The position numbers were made by a program, and so were the translations under genes. Under the pieces are notes generated by a model, which was not told the origin of the DNA, made no database searches, and worked only from the letters and a program-made list of their open reading frames with translations. From Spirulina sp. CCY15215 (GTDB taxonomy: Bacteria > Cyanobacteriota > Cyanobacteriia > Cyanobacteriales > Spirulinaceae): DNA of 42,249 nucleotides. Shown here one piece after another: positions 33,337-42,218 of the stretch. The stretch's first letter is position 1. Each line of letters opens with the position of its first letter. The stretch is from positions 1 through 42,249 of the forward strand of contig NZ_JACSWA010000433.1 of NCBI RefSeq assembly GCF_016888125.1, written 5' to 3'.

Positions 33337-34746
33337 ATGTTGTCTTTACTATCTGCACTGACCCTCGCCCAAGTTCCCCAAACTGCCATCGATGCTTTTC
33401 ATCGCCCTGCCCGAGAAACGATCGTACAACCGCAGGAAATTAGGGTTTTACCTGGAAAATTAGACGAGATTCCAGTTTTCAATAGTAATAGTCCAGAAGT
33501 TCTCTACTCAGCCGGAATTCTGTTATCGACATTTCCTCCCCAAGGAATGTTTGCTCCTAGCGCTCATCTCAATTTACCCCTACGAGGGCGCTTTGATATC
33601 TTCAGTCATCATATCGCTCGGGGGCGAACGGAGGAGGATTGGTTGCCAAAATACCACGGGCTTCTCGTTCGCAATCCGAATAATTATCCTGTGGTGATGA
33701 ATGTTGTGCAAGGGGTAAGCTACGTGACTAACCCCGATGCGCCGTTTATTGATTTACCTCCCGTTGTGGAAAATCGCGGTGGGATGGTATTTTCTGGTCC
33801 GGGATCCCGTTTAGCTGGGGATGTTTTACGCGGTGTTGATGACAATGAGTTTCCCGATCGCCTAATTCTCCAGCCTGGGGAAAGCAAAATGTTGTTTAAT
33901 TTGCCGATTCAGTTGGGCAATGCGCGATCGACTTTGTTAAAGGTGGAAACAAGCGGAAATGTGTATATGGCTAGTTTAGCTATGCCTGCGATCCAACAAG
34001 GGAACCAACGCGCCCATCGTCCCCCAACTTTGGAAGAATGGGAAAATTTATTGGCCCAGGGTTATTTGGCGTTTCCCCGCGATCGCCCGCCGACTCCGAT
34101 CGGAGAAACGAGACGAGAGGTAATTTATGGTCGCGTGGCGGGAGTGGCGCGAGGTTCTCAATGGCAGACGCAAATTGTTGATGAAGGTGGCTCTTATTTA
34201 AGTATTCCTAAACTTGGAGAAGCCTTTTCTTATCCCATCAGTACGGTTAACGCGGGAACATTAGGAACGGGACAAATTCAAAGTGCGCCGATGTTAGTTC
34301 GCTATCCTGATACGGCGTATTTAGCACATGGGAATTATGGGGTTCATTATCAATTTACTCTACCGTTAAGAAACAATGGCGATCGCCGCAAAACGGTAAC
34401 TTTAACTTTACAAACTCCTCTCAAAAGCGATCGTGAAGTGGGAGAATTGGCGTTTTTGGAACCCCCAGGCGATCGCGTTTTTTTCCGAGGCAGTGTACAG
34501 GTACGCTATAAGGATGAACTTGGTTTATTACGGGAGCAGTTTTTCCATTTGGTACAGCGTCAAGGGGAACAAGGGAAACCCCTAGTCACTCTCAGTTTAA
34601 AACCGGGAATGACGCGGGAAGTTACTGTTGATTTTCTCTATCCTCCCGATGCGACTCCCCCACAAGTTTTAACTGTCAGTACGGAAGATAATACTTTGCA
34701 GGTTAATAAGGGATCGGAGGAGAAAATTGAGATTAATTTTGAGTAA
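33337..34746 (+). CDS. DUF3370 family exported protein, 469 aa
   Basis: A short signal peptide (MLSLLSALTLAQ) is followed by the family start PQEIRVLPGKLDEIPVFNSNSPEV and GILLSTFPPQG. The rest is predicted beta-rich, with motifs such as PLRGRFDIFSHH, VENRGGMVFSGPGSR and YLAHGNYGVHY. DUF3370 proteins occur in cyanobacteria and are likely periplasmic or surface proteins; no activity is known. The frame opens at GTG 33271, but the ATG at 33337 places the signal peptide at the start. The gene is monocistronic, 190 bp from the divergent rsmD. Confidence 0.88.
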   Translation: MLSLLSALTLAQVPQTAIDAFHRPARETIVQPQEIRVLPGKLDEIPVFNSNSPEVLYSAGILLSTFPPQGMFAPSAHLNLPLRGRFDIFSHHIARGRTEEDWLPKYHGLLVRNPNNYPVVMNVVQGVSYVTNPDAPFIDLPPVVENRGGMVFSGPGSRLAGDVLRGVDDNEFPDRLILQPGESKMLFNLPIQLGNARSTLLKVETSGNVYMASLAMPAIQQGNQRAHRPPTLEEWENLLAQGYLAFPRDRPPTPIGETRREVIYGRVAGVARGSQWQTQIVDEGGSYLSIPKLGEAFSYPISTVNAGTLGTGQIQSAPMLVRYPDTAYLAHGNYGVHYQFTLPLRNNGDRRKTVTLTLQTPLKSDREVGELAFLEPPGDRVFFRGSVQVRYKDELGLLREQFFHLVQRQGEQGKPLVTLSLKPGMTREVTVDFLYPPDATPPQVLTVSTEDNTLQVNKGSEEKIEINFE

Positions 34747-34823
34747 AAATCGCGCGGTCTGAAGTATTGCGTTAAATTGGGTGCATCTCAAATTTGTAAA
34801 TCTGTAATAATGCAGAACTAAAA

Positions 34824-35192
34824 TTATAGTTTGGTGCGAATTTCTTCAACCCGCTTGCGATTCGCACCTAAGTCCGATTTTCCTAAACGAGATGCAGAAC
34901 GAACATGAATAACTTTTGCATTAGAATCGAGGTAAAACTCGACATCATCAACAAATCCCATTAATTTGCTCTTGAATTCTGCATACAGATAATTGTCAGT
35001 TTCTTTGATAATTTTTGTTAATTCCATGCCTTCGATAACTTTGCGTAATTGCGCTATAGAAGTCATCGGTAAAGGGGCAATCTTTTCTTGAGATTTAGTG
35101 CTTTGAGATGAGACACAATTGGGAGTCCCAGGACAAGGCGCTAATTTGCCATTCTTTATCCCTAAATTGCTGGGTCGTTTTCCTGAAAACAT
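34824..35192 (-). CDS. DUF1499 family protein, 122 aa
   Basis: The N-terminal LAPCPGTPNCVSSQ and the later FVDDVEFYLDSNAKVIHVRSASRLGKSDLGANRKRVE-type region match DUF1499, a small conserved domain in cyanobacteria, plants and proteobacteria. Two Cys in CPGTPNC could bind metal or a cofactor, which is unproven. It has no signal peptide. It is the last gene on this minus-strand run, 63 bp after the Slr1339-family gene. Function is unknown. Confidence 0.88.
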   Translation of the reverse strand: MFSGKRPSNLGIKNGKLAPCPGTPNCVSSQSTKSQEKIAPLPMTSIAQLRKVIEGMELTKIIKETDNYLYAEFKSKLMGFVDDVEFYLDSNAKVIHVRSASRLGKSDLGANRKRVEEIRTKL

Positions 35193-35255
35193 AATTTTTA
35201 TCTCGATAATTTTTTAACTAGAATAATTATAAACGCCGAAGTGTTTTTAAGGGAA

Positions 35256-36071
35256 CTATTTTTGATTGTCCCAAACGGTTTCTAGATAGTCGATCGCTGC
35301 TTCTATTTGATTGGGATAATGTTCGGCAAACTCGGAAAACCAGAGTCCCTCACCAGAATAAGGATCTAACTGTTTTAACCACTCTTCTGCTTTATGTTTT
35401 AGGGCTTTGCGTCGCTGTTGTCTTGCCCATTCTCGTTCTCGTTTTTCCCGCAATTCTTGTTGCTGTCTGTGTAGGCTATCCTCAATATCTCCTTTGTGAA
35501 ACTCATTTTTTAGATTCGCTAAAAGATCGTCTGTTTTAGGATCGTTACGATGTCGAGAAGGGGGGGATTTTTCAGCTTGTTTTTGTTGAAAATCTGCTTT
35601 TAAATTCGACAAAAAGCGATCGGTACTCCCAGAAACTTGCGGTTGGTGCGATCGCCTCTCTGCTTGCTTATTTTTAAAATCTCCTCGCACTTCCGATAGC
35701 ATTTTTTCAATTTGAGTGCGATCGCCTGTCGATCTCGACGGTGTTTTCTCGGCAAATTCCTCGGTTACATTGGCCAGTAAATCATTGATCGCGCTAGGTT
35801 CGCGTTTTTGTGGTTGTTTCTCCTCATTATTGCCAAATTCAGCCTGCATTTGAGCCAATAGATCGTCTGTAGAGGATTGTTTGCTTTGCTGGGACATGGG
35901 GGGAATTGCATTCGTTTTACTTCTATTTTGAAACTTTGCTTCCATTTCTGCCAACATCGTCTCAATTTCTCCCGCTTCTTCTTGGCGATCGCGGGACTCA
36001 ATCTGCTTTTCTTTCTGCTTCCCTTTAAAATCCGACTGCATTTTAGCCAGTAAATCATCCAGCGAATCCAT
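35256..36071 (-). CDS. Slr1339-family (salt-stress-associated) protein with seven short helical motifs, 271 aa
   Basis: The C-terminal 75 residues carry the family signature AEEWLKQLDPYSGEGLWF followed by FAEHYPNQIEAAIDYL. Upstream, a highly charged, probably disordered region contains seven copies of a motif of about 12 residues, with a pattern of Asp/Ile, Leu/Met-Leu, Met/Leu/Val and a final Phe. Copies are at about residues 4-15, 36-47, 68-79, 95-106, 120-132, 150-161 and 180-191 (for example DDLLAKMQSDF, DDLLAQMQAEF, DDLLANLKNEF). Regularly spaced linear motifs suggest multivalent binding of a partner. The name salt stress protein is recalled for the family; its mechanism is not known. 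It follows the vWA gene by 30 bp, in an operon. Confidence 0.82.
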   Translation of the reverse strand: MDSLDDLLAKMQSDFKGKQKEKQIESRDRQEEAGEIETMLAEMEAKFQNRSKTNAIPPMSQQSKQSSTDDLLAQMQAEFGNNEEKQPQKREPSAINDLLANVTEEFAEKTPSRSTGDRTQIEKMLSEVRGDFKNKQAERRSHQPQVSGSTDRFLSNLKADFQQKQAEKSPPSRHRNDPKTDDLLANLKNEFHKGDIEDSLHRQQQELREKREREWARQQRRKALKHKAEEWLKQLDPYSGEGLWFSEFAEHYPNQIEAAIDYLETVWDNQK

Positions 36072-36101
36072 CTTTTCCGTCTCCCTCGGTTTCCTATTGT
36101 C

Positions 36102-36707
36102 TCAATCTACGATCGCATTCATTAAAACTTCCGTTAGGGTCATAGTTTCCATGCGATCGAGGGTAATAGTATCAACAATATCGAACATTGCTCCAGCCCG
36201 TAGCAAATCATCATCTAACCATTGTAAAAAATCCGTTACTTGGCGATCGCTTCCCACCTGAATAAAAGAAATGCCTAACTCTTCATCCTTCTCGATCTGA
36301 CTGGAAGCATTAATAATAACTCGCGCTACTGCTTCGCGATCGCGGAATGTCCCATCTGTCACCACGAGAAAAATTTCCCCGTTGGGTTGCGCGATTCCCT
36401 GAGATTTACGTTCAAAATAGTTATGTAGTGCGTGTTCTAATGCTCCCGAAAGTCCCGTGTGACCCGAGGGGTGATTTTCTGAGAAAATTCGATCGACAAG
36501 ATCGGCTGTAACATTATCGTAACGCTGAAACCGTCCGGAAAAAATATAAACAGTAATTCCATCGGGATCGAATTCTTCACATTTTTGTGCAAGAGCAAAA
36601 GTAGCTTCTCTCATAATCTGCCAGCGACTTTTCCCGTCAGGGCGATCGCATTGTGACATACTGGCACTTCTATCGATAATCAAGGTATAGTCGCGAGCTT
36701 CTAGCAT
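36102..36707 (-). CDS. von Willebrand factor A (vWA) domain protein, 201 aa
   Basis: The whole protein is a cytosolic vWA domain. The metal-ion-dependent adhesion site is intact: Asp-x-Ser-x-Ser in IIDRSASMSQ (Asp12, Ser14, Ser16), a Thr in HTGLSGALEH, and Asp in VVTDGTF. vWA domains hold partner proteins through the bound metal. It is co-oriented with and 30 bp upstream of the Slr1339-family gene, whose repeated acidic-hydrophobic motifs could be its ligand; that is speculation from position. No catalytic domain is present. Confidence 0.9.
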   Translation of the reverse strand: MLEARDYTLIIDRSASMSQCDRPDGKSRWQIMREATFALAQKCEEFDPDGITVYIFSGRFQRYDNVTADLVDRIFSENHPSGHTGLSGALEHALHNYFERKSQGIAQPNGEIFLVVTDGTFRDREAVARVIINASSQIEKDEELGISFIQVGSDRQVTDFLQWLDDDLLRAGAMFDIVDTITLDRMETMTLTEVLMNAIVD

Positions 36708-36778
36708 ATAAATTCCTCATTTAAGTCACCGAAATAGATTTCATATAGATTTCACTTCGGTGACAAGTGTTTTAAGTT

Positions 36779-37255
36779 TCAAGCAGCCGCCAGAATATCT
36801 TGCAGGGGTGAATAGCGAAAATAGCGCTCTCCTCCCAGTTCTAATACTACTTTGATTCTTGGCTCTTCCTTGGGTAAATTTATGAAATATTCAATTTCCT
36901 GCCGTGAAAGCACCATCGCTTCGATAACCCAAAGCACTAACCCTTTAGAAGTGGGAGGCAGAGTTGCCAGTTGAGTCGTCGCGATGGGAGGAACATAATA
37001 AACAGGTCCCACCATTGCATCTTGTCCGATATTTTTCTTGCCTAGGTGAGGAGGCCGCACGCCGTGAACTCCTGTTAAATAGGCTGCAACATCCCCTAAA
37101 CCTCTAGCGGTAATATGTAGGGTATTATAACCATTTACTCGCAAGCGTCGTTGATAGCGTCCTTCAAAACCGCCCTCGAGAGGAGCGTATACTCCTAATG
37201 CTCCGGTTTCTTCCAAAGCACGAATAAATTTTTTGCCAGTGGTCAGCAGTGCCAT
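36779..37255 (-). CDS. ndhN: NAD(P)H-quinone oxidoreductase subunit N (NdhN), 158 aa
   Basis: NdhN is a peripheral subunit of the thylakoid NDH-1 complex used for cyclic electron flow and respiration. The start MALLTTGKKFIRALEETGAL, the block GGFEGRYQRRLR, LHITARGLGDVAAYLTGVHG and the end LELGGERYFRYSPLQDILA are highly characteristic. ATG 37255 is the conserved start; the frame extends to 37318 without resemblance. A possible -10 box (TATAAT, minus strand, 37287-37292) lies upstream, so it may be transcribed separately from surE. Confidence 0.97.
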   Translation of the reverse strand: MALLTTGKKFIRALEETGALGVYAPLEGGFEGRYQRRLRVNGYNTLHITARGLGDVAAYLTGVHGVRPPHLGKKNIGQDAMVGPVYYVPPIATTQLATLPPTSKGLVLWVIEAMVLSRQEIEYFINLPKEEPRIKVVLELGGERYFRYSPLQDILAAA

Positions 37256-37286
37256 GTGGGTTAAATTTGTAAAGATCCTCAAGAAG

Positions 37287-37315
37287 ATTATAAGGTAAAG
37301 GAAGCGATCGCATAA
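37287..37315 (-). promoter_or_regulatory. Possible ndhN promoter
   Basis: On the minus strand a consensus TATAAT (37292-37287) follows a poor -35 (TTATGC, 37315-37310) with 17-bp spacing, about 30 bp before the NdhN ATG. Confidence 0.3.
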
Positions 37316-37324
37316 CAAGATATA

Positions 37325-38152
37325 TCATTGCAGATTAGCATAAAATGAAAAGCGATCGCATAGCCAACCAAAGCCGCGAACATCAGTTAAATTATATTGC
37401 AAGGGAGTAATCGAAATATAATTCTTGCCAATAGCCTGCACATCCGTGGGAACATGAGAGGGTAAATGTAAATGTTCCGGCTGTTCGATTTCTGTGACGA
37501 CTTCTCCCGCTAACCAATAGTAAGTTTTGCCTCGAGGATCGGTTCGTTTTTCAAACTGTTCGATATAGCGACGAATGCCCTGACGAGTGATGAGAACTCC
37601 TGCAACTTCGGCTTCGGTTACGGGGGGAATATTAACATTGAGTAACGTCGCTTCTGGTAAGGGATTTTCTCCTAATTTAGTCAATAATTCTCGCGCAAAA
37701 TTTGCGGCGGTAGGAAAGACTTTTTGAGTTGTAAAACTGGCTAAACTAAAGGCAATACTGGGAATATCTTCCATAATCCCTTCCATTGCCGCAGAAACGG
37801 TGCCGGAATAAAGGATATCTGTGCCAAGATTTGCCCCTTGATTAATGCCAGAAAGAACGAGATCCGGTCGCTCCTCCACTAAAGCATAGAGGGCCAGTTT
37901 GATACAATCAGCAGGGGTACCCGAACAAGACCAAGCGGTAACGGAGGGATGGTAAAGAGATTCCACAGGATAAGCGCGGATCGGCTGGTGTAGGGTGAGG
38001 CCGTGACCGGTTGCAGAACGTTCGCGATCGGGGCAGACTACGGTAACATGATGCCCTGCTTTGGCTAAAGTATCGGCAAGGATTCGGACACCAGGGGCAA
38101 ATATGCCGTCATCATTACCGATGAGGAGGTTTAAAGGGCGATCGCATTGCAT
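37325..38152 (-). CDS. surE: 5'/3'-nucleotidase SurE, 275 aa
   Basis: SurE is a metal-dependent phosphatase that removes phosphate from nucleoside monophosphates. The N-terminal metal site is [12 protein letters not shown] (Asp14, Asp15), where most members have TNDDG. The conserved [10 protein letters not shown] and [11 protein letters not shown] follow, and the C-terminal half is the usual less conserved extension. ATG 38152 is standard. The ndhN gene lies 69 bp downstream on the same strand. Confidence 0.95.
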   Translation of the reverse strand: MQCDRPLNLLIGNDDGIFAPGVRILADTLAKAGHHVTVVCPDRERSATGHGLTLHQPIRAYPVESLYHPSVTAWSCSGTPADCIKLALYALVEERPDLVLSGINQGANLGTDILYSGTVSAAMEGIMEDIPSIAFSLASFTTQKVFPTAANFARELLTKLGENPLPEATLLNVNIPPVTEAEVAGVLITRQGIRRYIEQFEKRTDPRGKTYYWLAGEVVTEIEQPEHLHLPSHVPTDVQAIGKNYISITPLQYNLTDVRGFGWLCDRFSFYANLQ

Positions 38153-38183
38153 AAATTTTCTCTTTAAAGGGTTTTATGTTTGT

Positions 38184-38189
38184 TATAAT
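38184..38189 (+). promoter_or_regulatory. -10 box for sufE
   Basis: A perfect TATAAT, with a TG two bases upstream giving a near extended -10, lies 37 bp before the sufE ATG in the 74-bp divergent region. No good -35 was seen. Confidence 0.4.
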
Positions 38190-38226
38190 ACCGATAAATT
38201 TCTGGAGAAGGCTATCTTTATTTCCT

Positions 38227-38682
38227 ATGTCATCTGCTACTTACCCTTTACCTCCTAACTTAAATCGCATTGTTGAACGATTCAAACGGCACAGCGATCC
38301 GAAACAGCGTTATCGACAATTACTGGGATATGCTAACAAACTTGCCCCGATGCCGGAAGAGGGTAAAATTATCGAGAATAAGGTACCGGGATGCGTTTCA
38401 CAAGTTTATATTACTGCGGATCTTGAAGATGGAAAAGTGATTTATCAGGGAGACTCAGATGCTCAATTGGTAAAAGGGTTAGTTGCACTTTTAATTGAAG
38501 GGTTAAAGGGTTTGACTCCAGAAGAAATTCTGCAAGTTACACCGAATTTCATTGAAGAAACGGGGTTGAAAATGAGTTTGACTCCTTCTCGTGCGAATGG
38601 GTTTTATAATATTTTTCAAACTATGAAAAAGAAAGCACTGGGATTTCAACTGGCAACTACAGAAAAATCGACTTCTTGTTAA
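38227..38682 (+). CDS. sufE: SufE-family cysteine desulfuration protein, 151 aa
   Basis: SufE accepts persulfide sulfur from the desulfurase SufS and passes it to the SufBCD scaffold for iron-sulfur cluster assembly. The acceptor cysteine is in NKVPGCVSQVY (Cys56). DPKQRYRQLLGYANKLAP and the C-terminal SRANGFYNIFQTMKKKA segment match the family. ATG 38227 gives the normal length; the frame extends upstream to 38176 through the promoter. The suf operon itself is not in the window. Confidence 0.95.
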   Translation: MSSATYPLPPNLNRIVERFKRHSDPKQRYRQLLGYANKLAPMPEEGKIIENKVPGCVSQVYITADLEDGKVIYQGDSDAQLVKGLVALLIEGLKGLTPEEILQVTPNFIEETGLKMSLTPSRANGFYNIFQTMKKKALGFQLATTEKSTSC

Positions 38683-38844
38683 ATCCTCGCTGATTTCCTG
38701 CACTAAAATCAACCTGAAGTCATAAATTTGGGAAACAAACCTATTTTTGCGGCTTTTTCCACTATAATTACTCAAACTGTTGCGAAGTATCTTAACTTGG
38801 TGCTTGCAGCAGGGGTAAAATATTAGATAATTGAGGAGTCATTG

Positions 38845-39690
38845 ATGTTTCGCTCTAAACGAAATTTCCTAAAAGGTGGAATTGTTGGTATGACTGCATT
38901 ATTGCTATCGATCAGCACGGCAAATGCGGAAAGAACTGAACCCCTTGAGGTTACACAAAACCATACCCACCAACATCTGTACCCATCCCTTCTGGGTGGA
39001 GTTGTTGAATATTTCCCTCTGCGATCGCTGGCTGAATTAGCCGGGATGAGAACCGATCGCGTCGCTGTTAATGTGGAAGATACAACTTACCAAGGTTATC
39101 AAGCGATAAAGGTTGTTGTTCAAGATACTCATAAAGCAGTTGACAATCCTCTTGATCCAGAACTGAGAAGACAGGAAATAGCGGCAGGTGCTTGCGACGG
39201 TTGCCCCTTTTTCAATATTGGCACGCGACCTTTTCATAATGGTACGATCGAGGTTGATGTTGCAAGCGGTCCTCTTGAATCCTTCGGATTTATTGGCATT
39301 TTCTTCCGGGTGAAATTGAATGAAAATAACCCGAAAAATTCCCAATATGAAGGGTTTTATCTACGACCTAAGTTTAGCGCCGCAGATGAACCTTTACGGA
39401 GTTTTACCGCACAATATTTCTCTAAACCTGATTATCCTTGGTACAGACTGCGGGAAGAAGCACGGGGAAAATACGAATCCTATGCTGATGTGGAACCTGG
39501 TGCTTGGACAAAAATTCGCATTGAAGTGTTCGGAGAAATGGCACGGTTCTATGTTAATAATAATCCCGAACCTGTTTTAGTTGTAGAGGATCTCAAAAAT
39601 GGTGCGGACTCGATGGGAACAATCGGACTCTATACTGAACCCGATATTAATGCCTACTTTAAAAACCTAAAAATTACTCACGCACCTTAA
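38845..39690 (+). CDS. Exported concanavalin-A-like/DUF1080-type protein, 281 aa
   Basis: The N-terminus (RSKRNFLKGG followed by a hydrophobic stretch and SISTANA) is a secretion signal; SKRNFLK resembles a twin-arginine motif with Lys in place of the first Arg. The mature part reads as a lectin-fold domain (GTIEVDVASGP, FGFIGIFFRV, EPGAWTKIRIEVFGEMARFYVNN and a final GTIGLYTEPDINAYFKNL). This resembles LamG/DUF1080 (3-keto-disaccharide hydrolase-like) domains. A CDGCPFF motif is unusual for the fold and could form a disulfide. The ATG at 38845 is preceded by GAGGAG. A good terminator hairpin follows. Ligand and function are unknown. Confidence 0.8.
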   Translation: MFRSKRNFLKGGIVGMTALLLSISTANAERTEPLEVTQNHTHQHLYPSLLGGVVEYFPLRSLAELAGMRTDRVAVNVEDTTYQGYQAIKVVVQDTHKAVDNPLDPELRRQEIAAGACDGCPFFNIGTRPFHNGTIEVDVASGPLESFGFIGIFFRVKLNENNPKNSQYEGFYLRPKFSAADEPLRSFTAQYFSKPDYPWYRLREEARGKYESYADVEPGAWTKIRIEVFGEMARFYVNNNPEPVLVVEDLKNGADSMGTIGLYTEPDINAYFKNLKITHAP

Positions 39691-39699
39691 AGCTAAGTA

Positions 39700-39728
39700 A
39701 AAGAGAGGGGGATTTAACTCCTCTCTTT
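39700..39728 (+). terminator. Hairpin terminator after the exported lectin-fold gene
   Basis: AAAGAGAGG (39700-39708) pairs with CCTCTCTTT (39720-39728) around an 11-nt loop, with a T-rich tract shortly after. Confidence 0.6.
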
Positions 39729-39824
39729 CTGGTCTGGTTTTTAACGCCAATATAAAACTTGTAATATATTAGAGATATTCTGGCTACAAGATTTCTAACG
39801 GCACTCAAAACGGATTGAAAGCAA

Positions 39825-41597
39825 TTGTCTCCCTCAGCCCCGCAAAAACACCCTCTGCAACGTCTCCTCCGCTATGGACGCAGATATCGTCTCTTAGTTT
39901 GGCAAGCGATCTCCTGCTCCATTCTCAATAAAATCTTCGATCTTGCACCTCCCGTCCTCATCGGTATTGCTCTTGATGTCGTCGTCAAACAGGAACATTC
40001 CTTTGTTGCCAATTTGGGTGTTACCCGTGTTTTTCCCCAACTGGTATTGCTTTCCGTCCTCACGGCGATCGTCTGGGGGTTAGAATCTGCCTTTCAATAT
40101 GCCTACGAACGATTATGGCGTAACTTGGCACAAAGCATCCAACACGATCTCCGTCTCGATGCTTACGCTCACTTACAAGACCTCGAACTGGCTTTTTTTG
40201 AAGAGCGTAGCACGGGGGAATTACTGGCCATTCTCAATGACGATATCAACCAATTAGAGCGCTTTTTAGATGTCGGTGCCAATGATATTTTACAGATTGT
40301 TACTGCAGTACTAACCGTTGGGATTGGCTTTATGGTCGTTGCTCCCAATATCGCCTGGATGACCGCTCTACCCATGCCGATTATTGTCTGGGGGTCTTTT
40401 GCTTTCCAAAAGCATCTCGCACCTCTTTATAAAGATATTCGGGAAAAGGTGAGCGTGCTAAGTTCTCGTCTCTCCAATAATTTGAGCGGTATTACTACCA
40501 TTAAAAGTTTTACCACAGAAGCCTACGAATTGGAACGACTAACCCAAGATAGCGAGGCTTACCGACAAAGTAACTATAGGGCGATCGCCCTCAGTGCGGC
40601 TTTTATTCCCCTGATTCGCATTGCCATTTTATGCGGTTTTACAGCGACACTCTTAGTGGGAGGGTTAAACGTGGTGGAGGGACGCTTATCGGTGGGTATT
40701 TATAGCTCCTTGGTCTTTATGACCCAACGCTTGCTCTGGCCTCTCACCAGTTTGGGCAAAACTTTAGACCAATATCAGCGCTCGATGGCCTCCACCTATC
40801 GCGTCCTAAATTTGCTCGATACTCCCATTAATATTCCTTCTGGGCATCTTTCTCTTCCTCACATAGAAGGTAAAATCGAGCTAGAGAATGTCAATTTCAC
40901 TTATCGCGATCGCAATCCTGTTTTAGAAAATCTTTCTCTCACAATCCCCACAGGAAAAACCATCGGGATTGCTGGGGCGACAGGTTCGGGGAAAAGTACC
41001 CTCATTAAACTCCTTTTGCGCTTTTACGAGATCCAAGACGGAAAAATCAGCATTGATGGGGTGGATATTCGCGATATTCGTTTGCAAGACCTGCGAGGGG
41101 CGATCGCCTTAGTCAGTCAAGATGTATTCTTATTTCACGGTAGCGTGCAGGAAAACATTGCTTACGGGACACCAGAAGCGACCTTTAACGAAATAGTCGC
41201 AGCAGCCAAACTCGCCGAAGCCCACGAATTTATCACCACTCTGCCGCAACAATACAATACCATTGTCGGGGAGCGAGGGCAAAAGCTATCGGGAGGCCAG
41301 AAACAACGTATCGCGATCGCTCGAGCCATCCTCAAAAACCCCCCCATTCTCATCCTCGATGAAGCCACCTCTGCTGTAGATAATGAAACCGAGGCCGCGA
41401 TCGCCCGCTCCTTAGAGCATATCACCGAAAACCGTACCACCATTGCGATCGCCCATCGTCTCTCCACTATTCGCAATGCCGATTGTATCTACGTCATGGA
41501 TCGCGGTCAAATTGTCGAGGGGGGCAAACATGAAGAATTATTAAAACTCAATGGCATTTACGCTAATTTATGGAAGGTACAAACTGGCATAAAATAA
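39825..41597 (+). CDS. ABC exporter with fused membrane and ATPase domains (MsbA-like), 590 aa
   Basis: This is a half-transporter: six membrane helices in residues of about 20-320, then an ATPase domain. Walker A is GATGSGKST, the signature LSGGQKQR, Walker B ILILDEATSAVD and the H-loop AHRLST. It should work as a homodimer exporting a lipid, peptide or drug; substrate is not indicated. No ATG precedes the conserved start; TTG 39825 (encoding MSPSAPQKHP) is the only fitting start and is followed directly by the family-like PLQRLLRYGRRYR. Close cyanobacterial homologues are recalled with the same segment SILNKIFDLAPP. It is a single-gene unit convergent with the response regulator. Confidence 0.93.
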   Translation: MSPSAPQKHPLQRLLRYGRRYRLLVWQAISCSILNKIFDLAPPVLIGIALDVVVKQEHSFVANLGVTRVFPQLVLLSVLTAIVWGLESAFQYAYERLWRNLAQSIQHDLRLDAYAHLQDLELAFFEERSTGELLAILNDDINQLERFLDVGANDILQIVTAVLTVGIGFMVVAPNIAWMTALPMPIIVWGSFAFQKHLAPLYKDIREKVSVLSSRLSNNLSGITTIKSFTTEAYELERLTQDSEAYRQSNYRAIALSAAFIPLIRIAILCGFTATLLVGGLNVVEGRLSVGIYSSLVFMTQRLLWPLTSLGKTLDQYQRSMASTYRVLNLLDTPINIPSGHLSLPHIEGKIELENVNFTYRDRNPVLENLSLTIPTGKTIGIAGATGSGKSTLIKLLLRFYEIQDGKISIDGVDIRDIRLQDLRGAIALVSQDVFLFHGSVQENIAYGTPEATFNEIVAAAKLAEAHEFITTLPQQYNTIVGERGQKLSGGQKQRIAIARAILKNPPILILDEATSAVDNETEAAIARSLEHITENRTTIAIAHRLSTIRNADCIYVMDRGQIVEGGKHEELLKLNGIYANLWKVQTGIK

Positions 41598-41628
41598 ATT
41601 AAGTAGAAATACTGAACTATTCCCTAAT

Positions 41629-42009
41629 TCAAGCCTCCCATCCCAAAGCCTCCATGATGCGATCGCCAAGTTGCACAGGGTCGAAAGGTTTCGTCAATAC
41701 AGCCTTAACCCCAAGTTGAGCATAGCGTCTTTGTTCCGCAGCCTGTACCTTAGCCGTGAGAAAAATAACAGGAATAGCTTGGGTGATGGGATTTTCTCGG
41801 AGTTTTGCCCAAGTTGTCGGTCCGTCCAAATCTGGCATCATCACGTCCAAAAGAATGGCATCAGGTCTTTCCTTGAGGGCAACCTTTAACCCTTCTGCTC
41901 CCGATGAGGCTGTTAGTACCTCCCATTCAGTATTAATCTCCAAACTCAACTGTGCGACGGCTCGAATATCTGCCTCATCATCTACAATCAAAATTCGTCG
42001 CTTGGCCAT
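41629..42009 (-). CDS. Stand-alone CheY-like response regulator, 126 aa
   Basis: A single receiver domain with the acidic pair Asp10/Asp11 (VDDEADI), phosphoacceptor Asp55 (LLDVMMPDLDGP), Thr85 (FLTAK) and Lys107 (TKPFD). No output domain is fused, so signalling goes through protein contacts. ATG 42009 follows a GAGG-containing leader; the longer frame from 42102 is Lys/Ser-rich and not family-like. No histidine kinase is nearby, so its partner is unknown. Confidence 0.93.
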   Translation of the reverse strand: MAKRRILIVDDEADIRAVAQLSLEINTEWEVLTASSGAEGLKVALKERPDAILLDVMMPDLDGPTTWAKLRENPITQAIPVIFLTAKVQAAEQRRYAQLGVKAVLTKPFDPVQLGDRIMEALGWEA

Positions 42010-42132
42010 CTTCTCAATTCCACCTCTTTTGGATGCGCTCTTTCGGTTTGTCAAACTGAAAGAGCATTTTGTCCGACTCAAGGCATTTTGACATAATCCC
42101 ACCGCTAAATCAAAGTATTAGTAAGAGCTTTT

Positions 42133-42218
42133 CTAGCGATCGCCGTGCCAGTGTGAACTACCGCTATCGAATCAAAGATTACGATAGCGGCTTCCCTTTT
42201 CACTGGGGATCGCGCTAG
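42133..42218. other. Long nested inverted repeat at the right edge
   Basis: Three nested stems share one centre: CTAGCGATC with GATCGCGCTAG (two-base bulge), CCAGTG (42148-42153) with CACTGG (42201-42206), and a perfect 9-bp inner stem CCGCTATCG (42161-42169) with CGATAGCGG (42182-42190). No open frame covers it. It could be a MITE, a structured RNA or the terminator of a gene beyond the edge. Confidence 0.55.

Noticed and set aside
33147-33389. 81-residue extension of RsmD
   Set aside because: It has no methyltransferase resemblance and runs into the region of the divergent DUF3370 gene; the family start MRIYG fits ATG 33146.
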